In this document: positions 23,175 through 29,632 of the stretch, piece after piece
Position numbering within the stretch: position 1 is the stretch's first letter
How the letters are laid out: each line of letters opens with the position of its first letter
Assembly (NCBI GenBank): GCA_947253995.1
Contig: CAMYBM010000004.1
Coordinates: 1-33,949 of the forward strand
DNA from: an uncultured Candidatus Saccharibacteria bacterium
GTDB taxonomy: Bacteria > Patescibacteriota > Saccharimonadia > Saccharimonadales > Saccharimonadaceae
Direction of reading: 5' to 3'
Length of the DNA: 33,949 nucleotides
Translations under genes and position numbers: made by a program
The notes under the pieces: generated by a model
What the model saw: only the letters and a program-made list of their open reading frames with translations
What the model was told of the DNA's origin: nothing
Database searches by the model: none

Positions 23175-25142
23175 ATGAATCAAGTCGGCAGTAGGGTTGA
23201 CCAATTAATTAAACTTGATAGTTGGCTAGCGCCCTATCGAGAGCAACTACAAGCACGTGAGACTGTTATTGCAGAACAGATTGCTCGGATTCTGGATGGT
23301 AAATCGGTTGGTGAATTTTCATTGGGACACTTGTACTTTGGTTTGCATCGGACTGCGGCTGGATGGATTCTTAGGGAATGGGCGCCACATGCTAGTGCAA
23401 TATATTTGCAGTGCGATAGTAATAATTGGCAAGATAGTTTGGGGTACGTGTTTATCCCTAAGCCTAATGGTATATGGGAACTAGCTTTACCATCTGATAA
23501 ATTAAAGCTAAACGAGCACTATAAGCTACACATATATTGGCGCAATGGTGACGGTCTGAGGCTGCCAGCTTATGCACAATACGTGTTACAAGATAAAACA
23601 ACGCAGTTGTTTTCTGCTGTAGTGCTAGATGATAACAACGGCTATAGTTGGTTACACAAAAGCCCAAAGCGCCCTACTGTACCTTTGATTTATGAAGCTC
23701 ATATTGGTATGTCAAGCGAAAAGCCTGAAGTTGCTAGCTACCGTTATTTTGCGGATCATGTCTTACCAAGAATTAAGCAGTTAGGCTATAACGTAATACA
23801 GCTGATGGCGATCCAAGAGCACCCTTACTACGGCAGTTTTGGTTATCAGGTGTCAAATTTTTTCGCTATTAGTTCACGTTTTGGGAATCTCAATGATCTG
23901 AAATACCTGATAGATCAGGCGCATGGTAGTGGAATAGCAGTAATTATGGATGTCGTCCATAGTCACGCGGTTAAGAATGAGGCTGAGGGCTTGGGGAATC
24001 TAGCGGGCGATCAGACGCAATATTTTCGGCCTGGTTTACATCCAGTATGGGACTCGTTTATGTTTGACTACGGCAAACCAGAAGTTGTACATTTTTTGTT
24101 ATCAAATCTGCGGTATTTCTTAGATGAGTTTCATTTTGATGGGTTTCGCTTTGACGGTGTAACCAGTATGGTGTATCGAAGCCATGGTATCAATAAAGCA
24201 TTTACAAGTTATAATGATTATTTTACTGATGATATAGATATTGATGCATTGGCTTATCTGCGTTTAGCTAATGCCCTAATTCACCAAATAGATCCGGATG
24301 CAATCACAATCGCCGAAGAAGTGAGCGGACTGCCCGGCATTGCTACTAGTCCTGACCAGGCAGGCTTTGGCTTCGATTATCGGTTCAATATGGGGGTAGC
24401 TGATCTATGGATTAAAATGCTAAAAGATCAGTCAGAGGAAGATTGGTCGGTTGGCAAAATATATCATGAGCTGGTATCGCATCGCGCTGAGGAAAAGACT
24501 ATTAATTATGCGGAGAGTCATGATCAGGCTTTAGTCGGTGACCAAACGATTATTATGCGACTACTTAACAGTAGTATATATGATGGGATGAAAAAACATG
24601 ATCATAGTATTGTGGTGGACCGTGGAGTAGCTCTGCATAAAATGATCAGGTTATTGACAGCGTCGACTAATCAAGGAGGCTATTTGAACTTCATGGGCAA
24701 TGAGTTTGGGCATCCAGAATGGATTGATTTTCCGCGCGAAGGCAACGGTTGGTCTTACAAGTATGCACGTCGTCAATGGAACTTGGTCGATAGCTCTATG
24801 CTCAAATATGACTGGCTAAATCAATTTGATAAAGCCATGATCAAATTGGTTAGTCAGATTGGAGCTAACTCGATTGAGCATGTAGCCGTGGATGAGGCAA
24901 AAAAGATAATAGCTTATCAGCGGGGAAAATACATTTTTGCTTTTAACTTTTCGAGTCAATCTTATGATGCGATTAAGTTATATTGTGATAGTGGGCGCTA
25001 CAAAGTTAATCTAACGTCAGATGACCCTAAGTTTGGCGGCTATGGCAATATTGACCAGAGCTTAGAGTATACGGCACGACAGGGTAGTTTTGCGGTTTAT
25101 TTGCCGGCGCGCACTGCCACAGTGTGGTGTATGCTAAAATAG
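23175..25142 (+). CDS. glgB: 1,4-alpha-glucan branching enzyme, eukaryotic-type (GH13_8-like)
   Basis: 655-aa GH13 enzyme that makes alpha-1,6 branches in glycogen-like glucan. A CBM48-like N-terminal domain (about 50-140) precedes the catalytic barrel. Region I VMDVVHSHAVKN, region II GFRFDGVTSMVY with nucleophile D327, region III IAEEVSGLPG with acid/base E381, and region IV AESHDQALVGD. Sequences such as YYGSFGYQVSNFF, GGYLNFMGNEFGHPEW, RGVALHKMIRL and YKYARRQWNL closely match human/yeast-type branching enzymes rather than E. coli GlgB. No glycogen synthase or phosphorylase gene is next to it. hisS follows, with its promoter inside the last codons of this gene. Confidence 0.93.
   Translation: MNQVGSRVDQLIKLDSWLAPYREQLQARETVIAEQIARILDGKSVGEFSLGHLYFGLHRTAAGWILREWAPHASAIYLQCDSNNWQDSLGYVFIPKPNGIWELALPSDKLKLNEHYKLHIYWRNGDGLRLPAYAQYVLQDKTTQLFSAVVLDDNNGYSWLHKSPKRPTVPLIYEAHIGMSSEKPEVASYRYFADHVLPRIKQLGYNVIQLMAIQEHPYYGSFGYQVSNFFAISSRFGNLNDLKYLIDQAHGSGIAVIMDVVHSHAVKNEAEGLGNLAGDQTQYFRPGLHPVWDSFMFDYGKPEVVHFLLSNLRYFLDEFHFDGFRFDGVTSMVYRSHGINKAFTSYNDYFTDDIDIDALAYLRLANALIHQIDPDAITIAEEVSGLPGIATSPDQAGFGFDYRFNMGVADLWIKMLKDQSEEDWSVGKIYHELVSHRAEEKTINYAESHDQALVGDQTIIMRLLNSSIYDGMKKHDHSIVVDRGVALHKMIRLLTASTNQGGYLNFMGNEFGHPEWIDFPREGNGWSYKYARRQWNLVDSSMLKYDWLNQFDKAMIKLVSQIGANSIEHVAVDEAKKIIAYQRGKYIFAFNFSSQSYDAIKLYCDSGRYKVNLTSDDPKFGGYGNIDQSLEYTARQGSFAVYLPARTATVWCMLK
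25132..25140 (+). promoter_or_regulatory. Extended -10 of hisS inside the glgB 3' end
   Basis: TGCTAAAAT overlaps the final glgB codons; 6 nt separate it from the hisS ATG at 25147. Predicts leaderless hisS mRNA. No Shine-Dalgarno site. Confidence 0.6.
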
Positions 25143-25146
25143 CAGT

Positions 25147-26436
25147 ATGAGCTTAACTATATCTAGTTTACGTGGCCTGCGTGACTTATATCCAGATGAC
25201 ATGTCGCTGCGGAGTTATATTTTTAATGGTTGGCGTACCGTAGTCGAATCTTACGGTTATCGAGAGTATATGGCGCCAATGCTAGAACCGCTAGCGATGT
25301 ATGCGGCTAAAAGTGGTGATGAAATTGCAAATGATCAGACGTATACATTTACAGATCGCGGTGGCAGGGAAGTTGCAATCCGCCCCGAGATGACGCCGTC
25401 AATTACACGGATGGTTGCTGCTAAACGTCAAGAGCTGCCATTGCCGGCAAGACTGTATTCCATTGCTAATTTTATGCGTTACGAAAGGCCGCAGCACGGA
25501 CGTGAACGTGAGTTCTGGCAGTTAAACTTTGATCTGTTTGGCGATACTGGCGTTAGCGGTGATATTGAAATCATACATTTGGCATACGATATTGTAAAAT
25601 ATTTTGGCGCTACTAGTGAAATGTTCACAATCAAGGTAAATAACCGCAAGCTGACCAATTTTATTATGTGTGATTATCTACAGCTGAACAGTGGCCAAGC
25701 TGCGGCTATGATTAAGTTGCTGGACCGCTATGATAAACTGCCTCGATCGACTTTTGAACTTTGTGTTCGTGATATCGTTGGCGATAACAGCCAGTTGCTA
25801 GATAAGATTGATAAAATTATTCAAACAAATGAGTTGTCAGACTTGCCGGCAGTAGTGATAGACAGCGCTCCAGCTAAAGAATTAGCAACTTTGATTGATG
25901 CTTTGCACACTTTGGGCGTAGACAATGCACGTTATGATGTGCGGTTGATGCGTGGTTTTGATTATTATACGGGTACGGTTTTTGAGGTCTTTGATGAAAA
26001 CCCAACTAATAAACGGGCGATGTTTGGCGGCGGCCGTTACGATGGCCTAGTGGCAATGTTTGGAGTTGAAGCTTTACCTGTAGTTGGAGCGGCACCAGGA
26101 GAAACTATGTTCGTGGAATTTTTGCGAGCGCACAGTCTAATCCCTGATTTGTCTGATGGTATTGATATTTATCTAATACCGATCGGCCATGCGAATTATA
26201 TGCCGGCTGAGGTAGCTGCAAAAGAATTACGCGCCAAAGGTATAATTGTCGCAGTTGACAACACGCAGCGCAGGTTAGATAAGCAAATTAAAGCTGGCGT
26301 TAAGCATCGGGCAAGATATTTAGCGTTTATTGGTGATGAAGAGACCAAGAGCAAGACAATTCAGCTAAAACATTCAGCGACAGGTGAACAGCTAAATTTG
26401 ACGATTGATGAAATTGCGCAAAAGCTAACGCAGTAG
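25147..26436 (+). CDS. hisS: Histidyl-tRNA synthetase
   Basis: 429-aa class II aminoacyl-tRNA synthetase charging tRNA-His. The N-terminal RGLRDLYPDDM is the HisRS version of the usual RGTxDxxP. Motif 2 region FMRYERPQHGREREFWQLNFD, histidine-A motif LMRGFDYYTGTVFEVF and motif 3 GGGRYDGLVAMFG with the following GAAPGETM are all in order. The C-terminal ~100 residues form the anticodon-binding alpha/beta domain (YLIPIGHANYMPAEVAAKEL, HRARYLAFIGDEE). Length is typical. No regulatory T-box or leader fits in the 6-nt upstream space. Confidence 0.97.
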   Translation: MSLTISSLRGLRDLYPDDMSLRSYIFNGWRTVVESYGYREYMAPMLEPLAMYAAKSGDEIANDQTYTFTDRGGREVAIRPEMTPSITRMVAAKRQELPLPARLYSIANFMRYERPQHGREREFWQLNFDLFGDTGVSGDIEIIHLAYDIVKYFGATSEMFTIKVNNRKLTNFIMCDYLQLNSGQAAAMIKLLDRYDKLPRSTFELCVRDIVGDNSQLLDKIDKIIQTNELSDLPAVVIDSAPAKELATLIDALHTLGVDNARYDVRLMRGFDYYTGTVFEVFDENPTNKRAMFGGGRYDGLVAMFGVEALPVVGAAPGETMFVEFLRAHSLIPDLSDGIDIYLIPIGHANYMPAEVAAKELRAKGIIVAVDNTQRRLDKQIKAGVKHRARYLAFIGDEETKSKTIQLKHSATGEQLNLTIDEIAQKLTQ

Positions 26437-26446
26437 GTTATTAATC

Positions 26447-26455
26447 TGGTAAAAT
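26447..26455 (+). promoter_or_regulatory. Extended -10 of tig
   Basis: TGGTAAAAT, 9 nt before the ATG at 26465. The short spacer contains GGGAG, so a weak Shine-Dalgarno contribution is possible if transcription starts early. Confidence 0.55.
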
Positions 26456-26464
26456 GGGAGTAGT

Positions 26465-27757
26465 ATGAAGTATAGCAAGCAAGAGATTACAAAGAATCAA
26501 GTAGAATATAAAGTTGAGGTACCAGCGTCAGTGGTCGAGCGGTGCCACCAGAAAGCTTTACACCAGGTAGGCAAGAATGTTAGAGTCGCCGGTTTTCGTA
26601 AAGGTCATGCACCAGACGCGGTATTGGAGCAGAAAGTTGATCCAATGCAGCTAGCTGATGCTGAGTTAAACAACGCAATTAACGAGTCGGTAGTAGCGTT
26701 GATGCGTGACGAAAAGCTTAAACCATTAGATCAGCCGGAAGTTAAGGTAACAAAATATGTGCCAGCACAAACTATTGAATTTACGGCTAAATTTGTTTTA
26801 ATGCCAGAAGTCAAGCTTGGTGATATTACTAAATTGAAAACCAAACAACCTAATGTAAAAATAGACGACAAGCAGATTGATTCGGTTATTGAGCGCTTGA
26901 GGACTAATGCTAGCACAAAGACTAAGGTCAATCGTGCTGCTAAATTGGGCGACGAAGTAACCATTGATTTTAAAGGCAGTGTAGACGACAAAGAATTTGC
27001 TGGTGGTTCCGCCAAGGGGTATGATTTAAATCTTGGGTCAGGTGCATTTATTCCTGGGTTTGAGGAAGGCATTGTTGGCCATAAGGCAGGGGAAGAATTC
27101 GATGTTAATGTCGTTTTCCCGAAAGATTATGGGGCTGCTGAGTTAGCCAATAAAAAGGCGGTGTTTAAAATTAAGCTAACGCAAGTTAATGAGCTTAAAC
27201 TACCTGAGCTGAATGATGCCTTTGCGCAGAGTTTAGCAGATGATCTTAAAACTGTAGCGGATTTGCGTCGAGACATTAAAGCAAACTTGCTAAAAACTGA
27301 GCAGAGCGAAGCCCAGCATAAGTATGAAGAAGATTTATTGACCGAGTTGGCGGATAAAAGCAAGGTAGAAGTCCCAGATATTCTTGTCAAGGACGAAGTG
27401 CCAAACATGAAGAGACGCTTTGTCGAAGGGTTATCATACCGTAATATGACGCTAAAAGATTATCTTAAGCAGAAGGATTTGACTGAAGCTAAATGGGAAG
27501 AACTTGAGCTAAAGCCAGCCGCTGCTAAGCGCATCAAGAATAGCATGGTATTAACGGCGTTGATTGAGCAAGAAAAGATTACGGTAGACCCAGATGAGGT
27601 GATTGCTAAGCAGAATAAAACTCTTGAGCAATATAACGATGAGAAGATCAAGGAATATTTTAGAAAGCCAGAGTATCTTGCTCAGCTAAACCAGCAGCTG
27701 CTGACTGAGAAGGCGATAGCCCATTTAGTTAAACTAGTTAATAAAGGCAAAAAATAA
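26465..27757 (+). CDS. tig: Trigger factor (ribosome-bound chaperone/PPIase)
   Basis: 430-aa three-domain chaperone that meets nascent chains at the ribosome exit. The ribosome-binding signature is present as GFRKGHAP (about residues 43-50). The FKBP-type PPIase domain occupies about 150-240 (LGDEVTIDFKGSVDD, FIPGFEEGIVGHKAGEEFD). The helical C-terminal chaperone domain fills the rest and is Lys/Glu-rich. Length is normal (about 430). Its TAA stop shares one base with the clpP ATG (TAATG), so the chaperone and protease subunit are translationally coupled, a widely conserved arrangement. clpX is not in the next positions. Confidence 0.96.
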   Translation: MKYSKQEITKNQVEYKVEVPASVVERCHQKALHQVGKNVRVAGFRKGHAPDAVLEQKVDPMQLADAELNNAINESVVALMRDEKLKPLDQPEVKVTKYVPAQTIEFTAKFVLMPEVKLGDITKLKTKQPNVKIDDKQIDSVIERLRTNASTKTKVNRAAKLGDEVTIDFKGSVDDKEFAGGSAKGYDLNLGSGAFIPGFEEGIVGHKAGEEFDVNVVFPKDYGAAELANKKAVFKIKLTQVNELKLPELNDAFAQSLADDLKTVADLRRDIKANLLKTEQSEAQHKYEEDLLTELADKSKVEVPDILVKDEVPNMKRRFVEGLSYRNMTLKDYLKQKDLTEAKWEELELKPAAAKRIKNSMVLTALIEQEKITVDPDEVIAKQNKTLEQYNDEKIKEYFRKPEYLAQLNQQLLTEKAIAHLVKLVNKGKK

Positions 27758-28353
27758 TGGGTTATTTAGTGCCTACCGTGTTAGAGCGTACTGATAGCGG
27801 TGAGCGCGCGTTTGATATTTATTCGCGTTTACTAAAAGACAGGATTGTGTTCTTGGGGGATGAAGTTACTCCTGATACAGCTAATCTTGTTATAGCGCAG
27901 TTACTATTCTTAGACTCGCAGGGCCACGATGATATAAGTTTTTATATTAATAGTCCTGGTGGGATGGTGTACGATGGGCTGGCTATATTGGATACAATGA
28001 ATTTAGTTAAATCAGATGTTGCAACTTTTGGTGTAGGTCTACAAGCGTCAATGGGGGCGGTACTTTTGGCGTGTGGCGCCAAGGGCAAACGATATATGCT
28101 GCCGCATGCTCGAGCTATGATTCATCAAGTGTCATCGGGGACTCAAGGCAAAATTACCGATATGGAGATAGATTTGCGCGAGAGCGTTGCGTTAAAAGAC
28201 GAGTTGACGAGCATCTTGGCTCAGGCGACGAACAAGGATCGTTCAGTAGTGCGGAAGGACATGGAGCGAGATTACTGGATGTCAGCCGAAGAAGCGAAGG
28301 CCTATGGTTTGGTAGACCATGTAATTGCTAGCGGTAAGAATTTGCAAAAATAG
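27757..28353 (+). CDS. clpP: ATP-dependent Clp protease proteolytic subunit
   Basis: 198-aa serine peptidase forming the tetradecameric barrel of Clp proteases. The catalytic triad is complete: S98 in GLQASMGAVLL, H123 in RAMIHQVSSG, D172 in RDYWMSAEEA. NSPGGMVYDGLAI matches the family oxyanion/handle region. Start overlaps the tig stop (TAATG). The -35 box of the downstream tRNA-Phe promoter overlaps the end of this gene. Its unfoldase partner (ClpX or ClpC) is elsewhere. Confidence 0.97.
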   Translation: MGYLVPTVLERTDSGERAFDIYSRLLKDRIVFLGDEVTPDTANLVIAQLLFLDSQGHDDISFYINSPGGMVYDGLAILDTMNLVKSDVATFGVGLQASMGAVLLACGAKGKRYMLPHARAMIHQVSSGTQGKITDMEIDLRESVALKDELTSILAQATNKDRSVVRKDMERDYWMSAEEAKAYGLVDHVIASGKNLQK

Positions 28354-28370
28354 AGCATCTTATGTATAAT
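28342..28370 (+). promoter_or_regulatory. Promoter of tRNA-Phe
   Basis: TTGCAA (28342-28347), 17-nt spacer, TATAAT (28365-28370); the -35 lies within the last codons of clpP. Confidence 0.75.
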
Positions 28371-28393
28371 AATTGCACTCGTGACGCGGCTGT

Positions 28394-28469
28394 GGCTCGT
28401 TAGCTCAGTTGGTAGAGCAGAGGCCTGAAGAGCCTTGTGTCCCCAGTTCAAGTCTGGGATGAGCCACCA
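28394..28469 (+). tRNA. tRNA-Phe (anticodon GAA)
   Basis: 76-nt cloverleaf: acceptor GGCTCGT/ATGAGCC, D-loop with GG, anticodon loop CTGAAGA, T-loop TTCAAGT, A73, encoded CCA. The flanks TGACGC (28382-28387) and GCGTCA (28472-28477) are complementary and could clamp the precursor ends together. Confidence 0.96.
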
Positions 28470-28503
28470 CGGCGTCAGGAGAGCACTTTATACAATTATT
28501 AAA

Positions 28504-28535
28504 AATTAAAACACCCAATTGGGTGTTTTAATTTT
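28504..28535. terminator. Palindromic terminator after tRNA-Phe
   Basis: Perfect palindrome of 15-nt arms (28504-28533) centred on AATT, with a CACCC/GGGTG core and A/T flanks giving T-runs on both strands. Confidence 0.85.
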
Positions 28536-28622
28536 GCATTGCGCAAGCTATTTTAGATATGGTATTATGGAGTAGGCGAGAGCTGCACATAATAGTTAGA
28601 AGTCCCATGCATAATAGCCTAG
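28536..28622. other. Non-coding gap between tRNA-Phe terminator and tRNA-Gly promoter
   Basis: No ORF or complete tRNA. It contains TGGTATTAT (28560-28568), a possible extended -10, followed by about 50 nt with no terminator of its own before the tRNA-Gly promoter. Could be an upstream tRNA-Gly promoter, a small RNA or spacer. Confidence 0.3.
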
Positions 28623-28651
28623 TTGACAGCTACTGCAGCGTTTGCTAAAAT
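28623..28651 (+). promoter_or_regulatory. Near-consensus promoter of tRNA-Gly
   Basis: Perfect TTGACA (28623-28628), 17-nt spacer ending in TGC, TAAAAT (28646-28651). The strongest promoter in the window by consensus match. Confidence 0.8.
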
Positions 28652-28668
28652 ATGAAAGCACAGTTTAT

Positions 28669-28745
28669 GCGGGTTTAGCTCAGTTGTTTAGAGCGCATCC
28701 TTGCCAAGGATGAGGTCGAGAGTTAGAGTCTCTTAACCCGCACCA
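28669..28745 (+). tRNA. tRNA-Gly (anticodon GCC) with altered elbow
   Basis: 77-nt cloverleaf with every stem paired: acceptor GCGGGTT/AACCCGC, anticodon stem CATCC/GGATG with loop TTGCCAA, T-stem GAGAG/CTCTT, encoded CCA. Unusual bases: D-loop AGTTGTTTA has T instead of G at position 19. T-loop TTAGAGT has A instead of C at position 56. The normal G19:C56 elbow pair thus becomes U19:A56. The discriminator is A73, where most bacterial tRNA-Gly have U73. It could be an ordinary but divergent tRNA, or a specialised one. Confidence 0.93.
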
Positions 28746-28758
28746 TATGTTGACTATT

Positions 28759-28786
28759 TAGGCGATCTATATCGCCTATTTTATTT
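28759..28786 (+). terminator. Hairpin with T-rich tail between tRNA-Gly and tRNA-Cys
   Basis: 8-bp stem TAGGCGAT/ATCGCCTA with loop CTAT, followed by TTTTATTT, which runs directly into the first base of tRNA-Cys. Confidence 0.65.
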
Positions 28787-28860
28787 GGCGCCTTGGCGGA
28801 TCAGTTACGCAGAGGTCTGCAAAACCTCGTAGGTGGGTGCAACTCCCACAGGTGCCTCCA
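28787..28860 (+). tRNA. tRNA-Cys (anticodon GCA) with altered elbow
   Basis: 74-nt cloverleaf: acceptor GGCGCCT/AGGTGCC, 3-bp D-stem, anticodon stem GAGGT/ACCTC with loop CTGCAAA, T-stem GTGGG/CCCAC, U73 (a cysteine identity base) and encoded CCA. The D-loop GATCAGTTA has no GG; aligned to standard Cys tRNAs, position 18 is A and 15 is U. The T-loop TGCAACT has G at 55 instead of U. No good promoter lies between it and the hairpin upstream. Confidence 0.93.
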
Positions 28861-28882
28861 GGTTTATATTTTAGTGTTAGTA

Positions 28883-28891
28883 TGCTAAAAT
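28883..28891 (+). promoter_or_regulatory. Extended -10 promoter of tRNA-Leu(CAA)
   Basis: TGCTAAAAT, 13 bp before the tRNA 5' end at 28905. No terminator follows the tRNA, so this promoter may also serve the lemA gene. Confidence 0.55.
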
Positions 28892-28904
28892 AAATAACAT
28901 CTAT

Positions 28905-28991
28905 GGGCGAGTGGCGGAATTGGTAGACGCGCTAGACTCAAAATCTTGTGAGCTTACGCTCGTGAGGGTTCAAGTCCCTCCTCGCCCACCA
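28905..28991 (+). tRNA. tRNA-Leu (anticodon CAA)
   Basis: 87-nt class II tRNA: acceptor GGGCGAG/CTCGCCC, anticodon loop CTCAAAA on stem CTAGA/TCTTG (one U:U mismatch), variable arm GAGC-TTAC-GCTC, T-loop TTCAAGT, A73, encoded CCA. Fourth leucine isoacceptor in the window. Confidence 0.95.
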
Positions 28992-29036
28992 TTAGTTAAT
29001 CTGTAGTTAACAGACATTGTTAAACAGGAGGTAAGA

Positions 29037-29621
29037 ATGATTCAGACTGACAAAGACGTAGTGGCCGGAGTAATTATCGGTGCTGCCATGCTCCTTATTT
29101 TGGTTATTATTATTGGTATTTATAATAAATTAGTTCAGTTACGAGTACGGGTTGACGAAGCTTGGAGCGATATTACGGTACAGTTAAAACGCCGTGCTGA
29201 CCTTATTCCTAATTTGGTTGAAATTGTTAAAGGGTACGCTAGCCACGAAAAACAAGTTTTTACAAATGTTACCGAAGCTCGTTCTGCTATTGTTAACGCT
29301 TCAGCTAAGGGGCCGCAAGCGGTTGCAGCTGCTGAAAACCAGTTTGAGTCTGCTCTTAAGAGTTTGTTTGCTGTAGCGGAGGCTTACCCAGATCTAAAGG
29401 CGTCCGCTAACTTTCAATCATTGCAGGAAGAGCTAGTCGATACCGAAGATAAGATCCAGGCATCGCGACGCTTCTACAATAGTGGAGTGCGCGAGCTAAA
29501 TACAAAGACGGCTACTTTCCCGAGTAATTTGATCGCTCGTTTGTTTGGCTTCCAAGCGCGCGAGTTTTTCGAAGTTGAGGATCGTTCTAGCGTTGAACAG
29601 GCTCCGAAGATTAAATTCTAG
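29037..29621 (+). CDS. lemA: LemA family membrane protein
   Basis: 194-aa LemA protein: one N-terminal TM helix (about 10-30) followed by a long helical-bundle domain. Family motifs: VRVDEAWSDITVQLKRRADL, IPNLVEIVKGYASHEK, AYPDLKASANFQSLQEEL, LVDTEDKIQASRRFYN and FPSNLIARLFGF. The biochemical role of LemA is not settled, but it is commonly encoded next to HtpX-type proteases or TPM-domain proteins, which fits here. A strong Shine-Dalgarno site (AGGAGGTAAG) precedes the ATG. It is 45 bp behind tRNA-Leu(CAA) with no terminator between, so cotranscription is possible. Confidence 0.95.
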   Translation: MIQTDKDVVAGVIIGAAMLLILVIIIGIYNKLVQLRVRVDEAWSDITVQLKRRADLIPNLVEIVKGYASHEKQVFTNVTEARSAIVNASAKGPQAVAAAENQFESALKSLFAVAEAYPDLKASANFQSLQEELVDTEDKIQASRRFYNSGVRELNTKTATFPSNLIARLFGFQAREFFEVEDRSSVEQAPKIKF

Positions 29622-29632
29622 GAGGTATTTAG

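Noticed and set aside
28382..28477. tRNA-Phe flanking inverted repeat (TGACGC/GCGTCA) as a mobile-element or att site
   Set aside because: Only 6 bp, and better explained as pairing of precursor leader and trailer; no integrase or direct repeat nearby.
28941..28962. U:U mismatch in the anticodon stem of tRNA-Leu(CAA) as a sign of a pseudogene
   Set aside because: Everything else is canonical, and single mismatches in this stem occur in working leucine tRNAs.
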